Of a stretch of 64,000 bases of DNA, positions 1 to 7,848 are shown piece after piece. Each line of letters starts with the position of its first letter. The stretch's first letter is position 1. This DNA is from Streptomyces katrae (GTDB taxonomy: Bacteria; Actinomycetota; Actinomycetes; Streptomycetales; Streptomycetaceae): NCBI RefSeq assembly GCF_000717655.1, contig NZ_JNZY01000009.1, positions 158,026 through 222,025 of the forward strand, given 5' to 3'. Below the pieces are notes generated by a model, which saw nothing but the letters and a program-made list of their open reading frames with translations, was not told the DNA's origin and ran no database searches. Made by a program: the position numbers and the translations under genes.

Positions 1-586
1 CGCCGCCGACCGCAAGTCGAAGGCGGAGGACGAGGGCGTCCGCATCGTCGAGAAGGCCAAGGGCGACGCCTCCACCCTGCGCGCCGAGGCCCAGAAGGAC
101 GCCGCCTCCAAGCGCGAGGAGGCCGACGCCCTGTTCGAGGAGACCCGCGCCAAGGCCGCACAGGCCGCCGCGGACTTCGAGACCAACCTGGCCAAGCGCC
201 GCGAGCAGTCCGAGCGCGACCTGGCCTCGCGTCAGGCCAAGGCCGAGAAGCGCCTCGCGGAGATCGAGCACCGCGCCGAGCAGCTGCGCCTGGAGGCCGA
301 GAAGCTGCGTACGGACGCCGAACGCCGCGCCCGCCAGACCGTGGAGACCGCGCAGCGCCAGGCCGAGGACATCGTCGCCGACGCCAATGCGAAGGCCGAC
401 CGCATCCGCAGCGAGTCCGAGCGCGAGCTGGCGGCGCTCACCAACCGCCGCGACTCCATCAACGCCCAGCTGACCAACGTCCGCGAGATGCTGGCGACGC
501 TGACCGGTGCGGCTGTCGCAGCGGCCAACCCGATCGTCGACGACGAGCCCGTCACCCGCGGCGTCCCGGCGCAGCAGAGCCGCTAG
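1..586 (+). CDS. filP: FilP coiled-coil cytoskeletal protein, C-terminal part (5' truncated)
   Basis: Only the last 194 codons are present, read in frame from base 2. The protein is an uninterrupted, highly charged coiled coil (Ala/Glu/Arg/Lys heptads over nearly the whole visible length), ending in a short non-coiled tail with ARGVPAQQSR-like character (here TRGVPAQQSR). This matches FilP, the intermediate-filament-like protein of Streptomyces formerly called a cellulose-binding protein, which assembles near hyphal tips with DivIVA and Scy and gives the hypha rigidity. The choice of FilP over its larger coiled-coil neighbour Scy rests on the remembered gene order (filP next to the ABC genes) and on tail similarity, so the family is safe but the exact paralogue is less so. 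A strong hairpin follows the stop. Confidence 0.78.
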   Translation, partial: AADRKSKAEDEGVRIVEKAKGDASTLRAEAQKDAASKREEADALFEETRAKAAQAAADFETNLAKRREQSERDLASRQAKAEKRLAEIEHRAEQLRLEAEKLRTDAERRARQTVETAQRQAEDIVADANAKADRIRSESERELAALTNRRDSINAQLTNVREMLATLTGAAVAAANPIVDDEPVTRGVPAQQSR

Positions 587-657
587 TACGCCCGGAGTTC
601 ACCGGCGGTCGACCTGTCGGCCACTCACCGGATACCCGCCGGTAGCGAAATGTCCTG

Positions 658-704
658 CCCGAGGGCCCTGTGTCACCTGTTTGAGGTGGCGTGGGGCCCT
701 CGGG
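658..704 (+). terminator. Rho-independent-type hairpin after filP
   Basis: Perfect 11-bp inverted repeat CCCGAGGGCCC (658-668) / GGGCCCTCGGG (694-704), with an inner CACCT/AGGTG stem. It sits between the filP stop and the next start at 723, and is followed by CGTTCT. Its 3' arm ends only 18 bases before the ABC ATPase start, so it must separate the two transcripts. Confidence 0.8.
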
Positions 705-709
705 CGTTC

Positions 710-715
710 TAGCGT
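710..715 (+). promoter_or_regulatory. -10 element of a probable leaderless promoter (ABC ATPase)
   Basis: TAGCGT (TANNNT) with 7 bases before the ATG at 723 and no Shine-Dalgarno sequence. This puts the predicted transcription start on the A of the start codon. The same hexamer occurs ahead of nucS. No convincing -35 box is seen, because the terminator hairpin occupies that position. Confidence 0.55.
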
Positions 716-722
716 GAGCCGC

Positions 723-1754
723 ATGATCGAGCTTGAGGGCCTTACCAAACGATTCGGCGCGAAGACCGCCGTGGACCACCTCAGCTTCCAGGTCAGACCG
801 GGGGTGGTGACGGGCTTCCTCGGCCCCAACGGGGCGGGGAAGTCCACGACCATGCGCATGATGCTCGACCTCGACAACCCGACCAGCGGCACGGTCCGGA
901 TCGACGGTAAGCACTACCGGGACCTGCAGGAGCCGTTGAAGCACATCGGGGCGCTGCTGGACGCGAAGGCCATGCACGGCGGCCGCAGCGCGTACAACAA
1001 CCTTCTCTGCCTTGCCCAGTCGAACCGGATCCCGGAGAACCGGGTGGCCGAGGTGCTGGATCTTGTCGGGCTGACGGCCGTGGCGAAGAAGAAGTCGAAA
1101 GGATTTTCGCTGGGCATGGGCCAGCGGCTGGGAATCGCCGCTGCCCTGCTGGGCGACCCGGAGATCCTCATGTTCGACGAACCCGTCAATGGTCTGGACC
1201 CGGAGGGAATTCTCTGGATCAGGAATCTCATGAAGGGGTTGGCTGCCGAAGGAAGGACGATCTTCGTCTCCTCCCACTTGATGAGCGAAATGGCGCTGAC
1301 CGCGGACCATTTGATCGTCATCGGTCAGGGAAAGCTTTTGGCCGACATGTCCATGGCTGATTTCATTCACCAGAACTCGCGCAGCTACGTCCGGGTGCGC
1401 TCGCCGCAGCAGGAGCGGCTCAAGGACGTCCTGCACAAGGCCGGGATCGACGCCATCAGCGTCCCGGCCACCGGCACGCTGGAGATCGACGGGGTGGCCG
1501 CGGAGCAGCTCGGCGAGCTGGCCGCCCAGCACCAGATCGTGCTGCACGAACTCAGCCCGCAACGGGCTTCACTGGAGGAAGCGTTCATGCGCATGACGGC
1601 CGACTCCGTCGAGTACCACGCCCACGCACCGGGCGCACCAGGCGCACCGGGCATGCTGCCCGGGCCCGGCCGGGCTGCCGACAACCCGGCCCGGCCGGCC
1701 GACGTCCCCGCATGGGGCGCCGGTTACGAGGCGACGCGCAAGGGCGGCGAGTGA
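723..1754 (+). CDS. ABC transporter ATP-binding protein (first copy)
   Basis: Encodes a 343-residue ATPase of the BcrA/CcmA-like drug and lantibiotic exporter group. Walker A GPNGAGKST is at about residues 34-42, a SLGMGQ-type signature replaces LSGGQ, and Walker B is followed by DEPVNGLDP and an HLMSEM switch region. A Pro/Gly-rich tail of about 50 residues follows the nucleotide-binding domain. The ATG at 723 is chosen because the protein begins MIELEGLTKRF, as its paralogue at 2722 does; the longer frame from 507 would run through the filP terminator. The permease starts 2 bases after its stop, so the two are one operon and one exporter. The substrate cannot be read from the sequence. Confidence 0.93.
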   Translation: MIELEGLTKRFGAKTAVDHLSFQVRPGVVTGFLGPNGAGKSTTMRMMLDLDNPTSGTVRIDGKHYRDLQEPLKHIGALLDAKAMHGGRSAYNNLLCLAQSNRIPENRVAEVLDLVGLTAVAKKKSKGFSLGMGQRLGIAAALLGDPEILMFDEPVNGLDPEGILWIRNLMKGLAAEGRTIFVSSHLMSEMALTADHLIVIGQGKLLADMSMADFIHQNSRSYVRVRSPQQERLKDVLHKAGIDAISVPATGTLEIDGVAAEQLGELAAQHQIVLHELSPQRASLEEAFMRMTADSVEYHAHAPGAPGAPGMLPGPGRAADNPARPADVPAWGAGYEATRKGGE

Positions 1755-1756
1755 CC

Positions 1757-2533
1757 ATGGCCTTCAATGCCGTCCTCAAGTCCGAGTGGACCAAGATCCG
1801 CACGGTCGCCTCGACGATCTGGACCCTGGTCGCTGCGCTGGTGGTCACGGTCGGCGTGAGCGCCGGCCTGTGCGCCGTCTTCAACGCGACCTTCGACGAC
1901 ATGCCGCCGGAGCAGCAGCTCACCTTCGACCCCACCCTGGCCAGCTTCGCCGGCATGACGCTCGGCCAGCTCGCCATGATCGTCTTCGGTGTGCTGGTGG
2001 TCGGCACCGAGTACAGCTCGGGCATGATCCGCACCTCCCTGTCCGCCGTGCCGCGCCGCGCGAGCTTCCTGGCCGGCAAGCTCATCGTGGCCACCGGCCT
2101 CGCGCTGGTCGTGGGCCTCGTCACCAGCTTCCTGTCCTTCTTCCTGGGACAGGCCATCCTGGGCGACCGCAGCATCGGCATCGACGAGCCGAACGTCCTG
2201 CGCGCCGTGATCGGCGCCGGGCTCTACATGGCCATGATCGCCCTGTTCTCGATGGGCGTGGCGACGATCCTGCGCAGCTCGATGCTGTCGCTCGGCATCC
2301 TGATGCCGTTCTTCTTCCTGGTCTCGACGATCCTCGGGGCCGTCAGTGCCACCCGGAAGGTCGCCCAGTACTTCCCGGACCAGGCCGGCTCCAAGATCAT
2401 GCAGGTCGTCCCGGGCGCGATGGACAGCAGCACGGCGCCCTACGGGCCGTGGGGCGGCTTCGGGATCATGGCGCTGTGGGTGCTGGCCGCCGTGCTCGGG
2501 GGTTACCTGGTCCTGAAGAAGCGCGACGCCTGA
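1757..2533 (+). CDS. ABC transporter permease (first copy)
   Basis: A 258-residue ABC-2-type membrane protein with about six hydrophobic segments, starting with a cytoplasmic MAFNAVLKSEWTKIRT segment that is typical of permeases paired with CcmA-like ATPases. The start lies 2 bases after the ATPase stop and a GGCGAG ribosome-binding site lies inside the ATPase end. The conserved VVGTEYSSGMIRTSL segment is the usual cytoplasmic loop of this family. It forms the membrane pore for the ATPase at 723-1754. A GC-rich hairpin follows the stop. Confidence 0.92.
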   Translation: MAFNAVLKSEWTKIRTVASTIWTLVAALVVTVGVSAGLCAVFNATFDDMPPEQQLTFDPTLASFAGMTLGQLAMIVFGVLVVGTEYSSGMIRTSLSAVPRRASFLAGKLIVATGLALVVGLVTSFLSFFLGQAILGDRSIGIDEPNVLRAVIGAGLYMAMIALFSMGVATILRSSMLSLGILMPFFFLVSTILGAVSATRKVAQYFPDQAGSKIMQVVPGAMDSSTAPYGPWGGFGIMALWVLAAVLGGYLVLKKRDA

Positions 2534-2545
2534 CGGACGGGACGA

Positions 2546-2577
2546 GCAGGGCGTCCGTCCCAGGACGGACGCCCTGC
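2546..2577 (+). terminator. Hairpin after the first ABC operon
   Basis: Perfect 15-bp arms GCAGGGCGTCCGTCC (2546-2560) and its complement (2563-2577), starting 13 bases after the permease stop. There is no long T run, as is usual in Streptomyces. It separates the two ABC operons. Confidence 0.75.
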
Positions 2578-2699
2578 GTACTACGGGACATCTCCGGGTC
2601 CGGGTCAGGGAGAGCTCAGGGATCCGTCCGGGATGGAACCGGGGGCGCCTCGATATCCTCTTAACCCTTACGCGGACGAAAGCCGTCCGGTCCTGGCAA

Positions 2700-2721
2700 G
2701 GGGCAGAGCAGGGGCAGAGCA
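2700..2721 (+). repeat. 11-bp perfect tandem duplication at the ribosome-binding site
   Basis: GGGGCAGAGCA occurs twice head to tail (2700-2710 and 2711-2721) and ends directly at the ATG at 2722. The second GGGG would act as a weak Shine-Dalgarno sequence about 7 bases before the start. Confidence 0.85.
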
Positions 2722-3849
2722 ATGATCGAGGCTGTCGGCCTGACCAAGCGCTACGGCGCCAAGACCGCCGTCGACCAGCTGTCCTTCCAGGTCAGGCCGG
2801 GTCACGTGACGGGATTCCTGGGGCCGAACGGCTCCGGGAAGTCCACCACCATGCGCATGATCCTCGGCCTGGACCGGCCCACGGCGGGCCACGTGACGAT
2901 CAACGGCGTGCCCTTCCGGCAGCTGCCGAACGCCCAGCGGCACGTCGGGGCCCTGCTCGACGCCAAAGCCGTGCACGGCGGCCGCCGGGCCCGCAAGCAC
3001 CTGCTCTCCGTCGCCCAGCTCTCCGGCATCCCGGAGAAGCGGGTGGACGAGGTGCTCGGCGTGGTCGGCCTCCAGGACGTCGCCGGGCAGCGTACGAAGG
3101 GCTTCTCGCTCGGCATGGGCCAGCGGCTCGGCATCGCCGCCGCCCTCCTCGGCGACCCCCAGGTGCTGCTGTTCGACGAGCCGGTCAACGGGCTCGACCC
3201 CGAGGGCATCCTCTGGGTCCGCACCCTGATGCGGCGGCTCGCCGCCGAGGGCCGCACGGTGTTCGTTTCCTCACACCTGATGAGCGAGATGGCGCTGACG
3301 GCCGACCACCTGATCGTGATCGGCCGGGGGCGGCTGCTGGCCGACATGGGCACCCAGGAGTTCATCGCGCACAACTCGGCCGGATTCGCGCGGGTGCGCG
3401 CGGCCGACAATGATCACGATGGCCGGTATGCGCTGGGTACGGCGCTGACCAAGGCGGGCGGCCGGGTCCTCCAGGAGCCGGACGGGGCACTGCGCGTGAC
3501 CGGTCTGGAGCTGCCCCGCATCTCCGACCTCGCGCACGAGGCCGGCGTACGACTCTGGGAGCTGTCCCCGCACCGGGCCTCGCTCGAGGAGGCCTACATG
3601 CGGATGACGCAGCCCGCAGTGGAGTACACCTCCACCGACGACCCGCGCGCCGAACTGTGGGAGCCGGAGCCGCTGAGCGTCCCCGCCTGGGAGGACGAGC
3701 TCCCGGCCCCGGAGGTGCCGCAGACCGGCTTCTTCGCTCCCCCGCCGCCCGGGGCGGGCGGGCAGCCCTTCCTGATGCCCAGCAGCCCCGGCGAGCTCGC
3801 GGGCGCCCCTCAGAACACCCCGACGGACACCCGCAAGGACACCCGATGA
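2722..3849 (+). CDS. ABC transporter ATP-binding protein (second copy)
   Basis: A 375-residue paralogue of the ATPase at 723. It shares the start MIEAVGLTKRYGAKTAVD, Walker A GPNGSGKST, the SLGMGQRLGIAAALLGDP signature region, DEPVNGLDPEGILWVR Walker B region and HLMSEMALTADHLIVIG. Its C-terminal tail is longer and rich in Pro, Glu and Ala. The stop overlaps the next start (ATGA at 3846-3849), so it is translationally coupled to its own permease. The two ATPase/permease pairs arose by tandem duplication, and the tails have diverged. The substrate is unknown. Confidence 0.93.
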   Translation: MIEAVGLTKRYGAKTAVDQLSFQVRPGHVTGFLGPNGSGKSTTMRMILGLDRPTAGHVTINGVPFRQLPNAQRHVGALLDAKAVHGGRRARKHLLSVAQLSGIPEKRVDEVLGVVGLQDVAGQRTKGFSLGMGQRLGIAAALLGDPQVLLFDEPVNGLDPEGILWVRTLMRRLAAEGRTVFVSSHLMSEMALTADHLIVIGRGRLLADMGTQEFIAHNSAGFARVRAADNDHDGRYALGTALTKAGGRVLQEPDGALRVTGLELPRISDLAHEAGVRLWELSPHRASLEEAYMRMTQPAVEYTSTDDPRAELWEPEPLSVPAWEDELPAPEVPQTGFFAPPPPGAGGQPFLMPSSPGELAGAPQNTPTDTRKDTR

Positions 3850-4694
3850 CCGGCCCCACGAGCACCGGCCCCACGAGCACCGCGGACCAGCCGAAGAGCT
3901 ACACCTCGCCGCTGCCGACGCCCCGGCCGCACCTCGGGCACGCCGTGGCCTCGGAGTGGACGAAGATGATCTCGGTGCGCTCGACGGTGTGGACGCTCGG
4001 CTCGCTGGTGCTGCTCGTCGTCGGTGTCGGGCTGCTCGCCGTCTCCGAGACCCGCTCGGCCGACTACCAGGACGTGCCGCTCACCGCGCCCGCGCTGTTC
4101 GGGCTGCTGGTGGGCCAGGTCTCCGTGATGGTGCTCGGGATCCTGACGATCACCTCCGAGTACGGCACGGGGCTGATCCGTACGACCTTCACCGCCGCCC
4201 CCGACCGGGCCCGGGTGCTGACCGCGAAGTACCTCGTCTTCTTCACCGTCGCCTTCCTGACCGTCACCGGTTCGGTGGCGGTGGTCGGGCTGGCCTCCGC
4301 GATCCTGCGGGGCGGCACCGCCGCAGGGCAGCACGGCGGCCGGGAATGGGCCGACGCCCTGGCCGGCTGCCTGTACGTCACCCTGCTCGGCGTGCTGGGC
4401 CTGGCGGTCGGGGCGATGCTGCGGCACTCCGCCGGGGCGATCGCCGTGATGCTGGGGCTCGTCACCCTGCCGCCGGTGATAGGCGGGATGCTCAGCATGT
4501 GGGAGACCATGGCCTCGCTCGGCCGGGCCGTGCTCCAGTTCAACGCCCCGGTCGCCCTCATGCAGTTGTTCGGCCTGCCGAACAACGACACCGCCGACCT
4601 GCCGGGCAGCGCGGCGCAGCTGTTGCTGATCCTGCTGGTGACGGGGGCCGCGGTGGCGGGCTCGTACGTGGTGGTCGGCCGCCGCGACGTCTGA
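3846..4694 (+). CDS. ABC transporter permease (second copy)
   Basis: A 282-residue ABC-2-type permease whose start overlaps the ATPase stop by 4 bases. A Thr/Ser/Pro-rich cytoplasmic N-terminus of about 35 residues precedes the family hallmark AVASEWTKMISVRST, and about six membrane segments follow, with the loop ITSEYGTGLIRTTF. It pairs with the ATPase at 2722-3849. It is longer than the first permease because of the N-terminal extension. It converges on the minus-strand gene ending at 4711 with only 16 bases between them. Confidence 0.92.
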   Translation: MTGPTSTGPTSTADQPKSYTSPLPTPRPHLGHAVASEWTKMISVRSTVWTLGSLVLLVVGVGLLAVSETRSADYQDVPLTAPALFGLLVGQVSVMVLGILTITSEYGTGLIRTTFTAAPDRARVLTAKYLVFFTVAFLTVTGSVAVVGLASAILRGGTAAGQHGGREWADALAGCLYVTLLGVLGLAVGAMLRHSAGAIAVMLGLVTLPPVIGGMLSMWETMASLGRAVLQFNAPVALMQLFGLPNNDTADLPGSAAQLLLILLVTGAAVAGSYVVVGRRDV

Positions 4695-4710
4695 ACCCCC
4701 GCGGGACTCC

Positions 4711-5037
4711 TTAGTACTTGGGAGCGTTCCTGGACCGCTGCACCCGCGAGGTGCGGCGGTCCTTCGCGTTCCAGCATGCCTTGTGCCAGTGCCGGCGGTC
4801 GTCCACGCCGCCGTACTCCGGCCAGGCGACCAGGTGCGGGGTGCCGGACGGGATCTCCTGGTCGCAGCCCGGGCAGCGGTAGCGCTTGCCCGTCGCGCTC
4901 GCGCCCGCGACGTGCCGGACCTTCCACTCCTCGCCCTGGTACTCCTCGGTGCGCTCCAGCCCGAACCGGTCGAGGCCGGTGCTGGGGCGTTCGTCCGGAG
5001 TCTCGCCGCCCCTGGGGCGGTTGTGGCGCGGTGACAC
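4711..5037 (-). CDS. Small zinc-finger-like protein of unknown function
   Basis: A 108-residue protein. The GTG at 5037 is chosen because GTGAGG lies 6 bases upstream; the longer frame to 5190 has no supporting site. The C-terminal half holds CPGC (after a KRYR strand), then HLVAWPE and HWHKACW, giving a Cys-x2-Cys, His and His-x3-Cys set that could bind one zinc ion in a treble-clef-like fold. The N-terminus is basic and probably disordered. In S. coelicolor a small unknown gene sits at this place. No enzymatic role can be assigned. Confidence 0.75.
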   Translation of the reverse strand: MSPRHNRPRGGETPDERPSTGLDRFGLERTEEYQGEEWKVRHVAGASATGKRYRCPGCDQEIPSGTPHLVAWPEYGGVDDRRHWHKACWNAKDRRTSRVQRSRNAPKY

Positions 5038-5266
5038 GTATACCTCACGGATGGGCGGACGGAAGTGACTTTCTCCCAGACTACGCGCAGCGGGGGCGGG
5101 TAACCGCAGGGTGGCTGACAGAGGCCGCGCGGTGACGCCGACTGGCCTGACTATCCCAATAACTTTCCTGTCAGGCCGTGCCTTTGGCACGTGTCAGACG
5201 TTGTTGCCATCAGATGAACCGGTCCACCTGGGGGAGGCCGCGTCAGCCACGAGGAGGGCAAAGGCG

Positions 5267-6286
5267 ATGCGCGTAGGAGCGTTTGTACTGGCGGCCCAGT
5301 TCCCGGGCCAGGGACAGGGGGAGGCTCTGCACCGGGCGGTGCGGACCGCCGAGGTGGCCGAGGAGGCCGGGCTCGACTCGGTCTGGCTCGCCGAGCACCA
5401 CTTCGTCCCGTACGGGGTCTGCCCGTCGGCGGTGACCCTGGCGGCGATGCTGCTGGGGCGGACGCGGCGGCTGCGGGTGGGCACGGCGGTGAGCGTGCTG
5501 CCGAGCACGCACCCGGTGGCCCTCGGGGAGCAGGCGGCGCTGCTGCACCTGACCTCGGGCGGCCGGTTCACGCTGGGGGTGGGCCGGGGCGGGCCCTGGG
5601 TGGACCTGGAGGTGTTCGGCGGCGGCCTGGACGCCTACGAGAAGGAGTTCCCGGAGAGCCTGGACCTGCTGCGCCGCTGGCTCACCGAGCCGCGGGTGGC
5701 GGCTGCCGGCGAGCGGTACGGGTTCCGCGAAGTGGCCGTCGTACCGCGGCCGTCGGAGGCGCTGGACGGGGACGGATCAGGGCCGGAAGTGATCGTCGCC
5801 TGCACCTCCCCCGCGTCGGTACGGCTGGCCGCGGAGCGGGGGCTGCCGATGCTGCTGGGCATGCACTGCGGGGACGAGGAAAAGGCGGCCATGGTCGCGC
5901 TGTACCGGCGTACCGCCGCGGCGGCGGGCCACTGCCCGGACGCCCCGCACGTGTCGGCGGGCGTGTGCCAGCTGGCGGACCGGACGGCCGACGCCCGCGA
6001 GGCCCTGCTGAAGGCGATGCCGGGCTGGCTGAAGCAGGGGCTGGACGCGCACGTGACGGTCGACGGCCGGGAGCGTGCGAAGCGGGACCCCGTCGCCTAC
6101 ACCGAGCTGCTCTGTGATCTGCACCCCGTGGGCACCCCGCGGCTGGCGGCGAACCGGCTCGCGGCCACCTCCGAGCGGACGGGGATCACCCGGTTCGCCC
6201 TGCTGACGGAGGGCTCCGGGGATCTCGCCGCGACGGAGGAGAACGTACGGCGCCTCGGCGCCGAGGTCCTGCCCCGTCTCGGCTGA
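5267..6286 (+). CDS. LLM-family (luciferase-like) flavin/F420 oxidoreductase
   Basis: A 339-residue TIM-barrel protein. It has the family N-terminus MRVGAFVLAAQFPGQ, the AEEAGLDSVWLAEHHF segment that follows the first strand, RLRVGTAVSVLPSTHPVALGEQAALL, and the GGRFTLGVGRGGPW motif. These mark the bacterial luciferase-like monooxygenase or F420-dependent oxidoreductase superfamily. The start is fixed by GGAGGGC about 7 bases upstream. The substrate and whether it uses FMN or F420 cannot be told from sequence. The gene stands alone between a minus-strand gene and a convergent SCO5389-like gene, with a shared terminator. Confidence 0.9.
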   Translation: MRVGAFVLAAQFPGQGQGEALHRAVRTAEVAEEAGLDSVWLAEHHFVPYGVCPSAVTLAAMLLGRTRRLRVGTAVSVLPSTHPVALGEQAALLHLTSGGRFTLGVGRGGPWVDLEVFGGGLDAYEKEFPESLDLLRRWLTEPRVAAAGERYGFREVAVVPRPSEALDGDGSGPEVIVACTSPASVRLAAERGLPMLLGMHCGDEEKAAMVALYRRTAAAAGHCPDAPHVSAGVCQLADRTADAREALLKAMPGWLKQGLDAHVTVDGRERAKRDPVAYTELLCDLHPVGTPRLAANRLAATSERTGITRFALLTEGSGDLAATEENVRRLGAEVLPRLG

Positions 6287-6287
6287 G

Positions 6288-6335
6288 GCTGCCGCTCCGG
6301 TATCAATGGCACCTCCCGCGATACGGAGCGGCAGC
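6288..6335. terminator. Bidirectional hairpin between the LLM gene and the SCO5389-like gene
   Basis: Arms GCTGCCGCTCCG (6288-6299) and CGGAGCGGCAGC (6324-6335), extended inward by TATC/GATA with one bulged G. It lies between two convergent genes and can serve both. Confidence 0.75.
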
Positions 6336-6383
6336 TGAGTACGGTCGTGCGGGTCGTGCATGTCATGCGGTTCGTAAGGCGGG

Positions 6384-6776
6384 TCAGCAGTCCCGGAGCT
6401 CGGGCGACTGGTTGAGCAGCTGGCCGCGGATCGAAGTGAACTTGGCCAGCCGGTCGTCCGAGGAAGGATCCAGCGGGAACACGGCCACACGGTGGCAGTT
6501 CTGGAATGCCAGGCGCACCCCGAAGTGCCGCTGCAGCGCACCACGTATCGCGTCACTCGCGAGAGCGCGCAGCAGCTGGCCACGCGCCTGCTCGTCGGGC
6601 GGCGGCGTCTGGTTGTCGGCGAACTCTCCGCCGTCCACCTTCAGCTGTGCCACCAGCGAGCTGATCATCTCCCACGCGAAGGGCAGGGAGGTCCGGACGC
6701 AGTCGACGAAAGCGGCTTCGTCGACCTCGCCTCGCTCGGCCTGTTCGAGTAGGGCCGGTGAGACGTCGAGCGACAT
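6384..6776 (-). CDS. SCO5389-family conserved protein
   Basis: A 130-residue soluble protein starting MSLDVSPALLEQAERGEV. The ATG at 6776 is preceded by AGAGGAG at a good distance. It matches the streptomycete family known only by the S. coelicolor locus name: an acidic helical N-terminal half, then a basic segment around ALASDAIRGALQRHFGVRLAFQNCHRVAVFPLD. No catalytic motif is visible and no function is known. It lies between the LLM gene (convergent) and nucS (divergent). Confidence 0.85.
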   Translation of the reverse strand: MSLDVSPALLEQAERGEVDEAAFVDCVRTSLPFAWEMISSLVAQLKVDGGEFADNQTPPPDEQARGQLLRALASDAIRGALQRHFGVRLAFQNCHRVAVFPLDPSSDDRLAKFTSIRGQLLNQSPELRDC

Positions 6777-6982
6777 GGGTTCTCCTCTCGCGACCCCGGC
6801 GGTTTGGGTTGCCGGAGTCTTACGGGCAGGGACGGAGGCGGCGACGCAGCGTGCACGCTCCGCAACCTCCTGCTCACCACGGTAGGCGCCCCATGGGTGG
6901 CGCACCAGGAGAATGCGCATACAACGCGCCATCGGCGAACTGGGCTTTCAGGGGCGAATCGCGTGGAGGCCCGTCGGTCGAG

Positions 6983-6988
6983 TAGCGT
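6983..6988 (+). promoter_or_regulatory. -10 element of the probable leaderless nucS promoter
   Basis: TAGCGT with 8 bases before the nucS ATG at 6997 and no Shine-Dalgarno sequence. It is the same hexamer and geometry as at 710-715. Confidence 0.55.
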
Positions 6989-6996
6989 TGCCGACC

Positions 6997-7668
6997 ATGC
7001 GTCTCGTCATTGCCCGCTGCTCCGTCGATTACGCGGGCCGGCTCACCGCCCACCTGCCCTCGGCACCCCGTCTGATCCTCGTGAAGGCCGACGGCAGTGT
7101 CTCGATCCACGCGGACGACCGGGCGTACAAACCGCTCAACTGGATGTCGCCCCCCTGCACCCTCAAGGAGGGGACCGGGGACGAGGCCGGCGTCTGGACG
7201 GTCGTCAACAAGGCGGGTGAGAAGCTCATCATCACCATGGAGGAAGTCCTCCACGACTCCTCCCACGAGCTGGGCGTCGACCCGGGTCTGATCAAGGACG
7301 GCGTGGAAGCACACCTCCAGGAGCTCTTGGCGGACCGGATCGAAACGCTGGGCGACGGCTACACGCTGATCCGGCGCGAGTACATGACGGCGATCGGCCC
7401 GGTGGACATCCTGTGCCGGGACGCCTCCGGCGGGACGGTGGCGGTGGAGATCAAGCGTCGCGGCGAGATCGACGGCGTCGAGCAGCTGACCCGCTACCTG
7501 GAACTCCTGAACCGGGATCCGCACCTGGCGCCGGTGCGGGGCGTCTTCGCGGCCCAGGAGATCAAGCCCCAGGCCCGTGTCCTGGCCACGGACCGCGGCA
7601 TGGACTGCGTGGTCCTGGACTACAACGCCCTCCGCGGCATCGAGGACGACAAACTCCGGCTCTTCTGA
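6997..7668 (+). CDS. nucS: Endonuclease NucS/EndoMS, mismatch-specific
   Basis: A 223-residue protein, the usual length for actinobacterial NucS. NucS cuts both strands at G-T, G-G and T-T mismatches and replaces MutS/MutL repair in actinobacteria. The N-terminal DNA-binding domain (1 to about 105) begins [16 protein letters not shown]. The C-terminal RecB-like nuclease domain shows Asp137 in GPVDIL and Glu151-x-Lys153 in VEIKRR, the metal-binding set, and then [10 protein letters not shown]. The last residues, DDKLRLF, fit the C-terminal beta-clamp-binding peptide described for this family. It is transcribed away from the SCO5389-like gene, probably from a leaderless promoter. Confidence 0.96.
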   Translation: MRLVIARCSVDYAGRLTAHLPSAPRLILVKADGSVSIHADDRAYKPLNWMSPPCTLKEGTGDEAGVWTVVNKAGEKLIITMEEVLHDSSHELGVDPGLIKDGVEAHLQELLADRIETLGDGYTLIRREYMTAIGPVDILCRDASGGTVAVEIKRRGEIDGVEQLTRYLELLNRDPHLAPVRGVFAAQEIKPQARVLATDRGMDCVVLDYNALRGIEDDKLRLF

Positions 7669-7848
7669 GCCTTCCGAGCCCTCCCCCGAGCCCTCGGCTC
7701 GCCGGGTGCAGGGCCCGGCAGTAGCGTGGAAGTGGCACAACTCTCCATCGGCGGGCATGCGTCGGCGTGGTACGGCGCATGCGGTCCGCTCCGCCGGGGT
7801 TGCCGCTCTCGGATGCGTCCCACCTTCTGCACCAGGAGGGCCACACGC

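Noticed and set aside
507..722. Upstream extension of the first ABC ATPase to 507
   Set aside because: It would overlap filP and run through a strong terminator; the paralogue at 2722 and the family start fit 723.
552..1562. 336-residue minus-strand reading frame opposite the ABC ATPase
   Set aside because: Shadow of the ATPase gene; high-GC codon bias keeps the antisense frame open and no motif is present.
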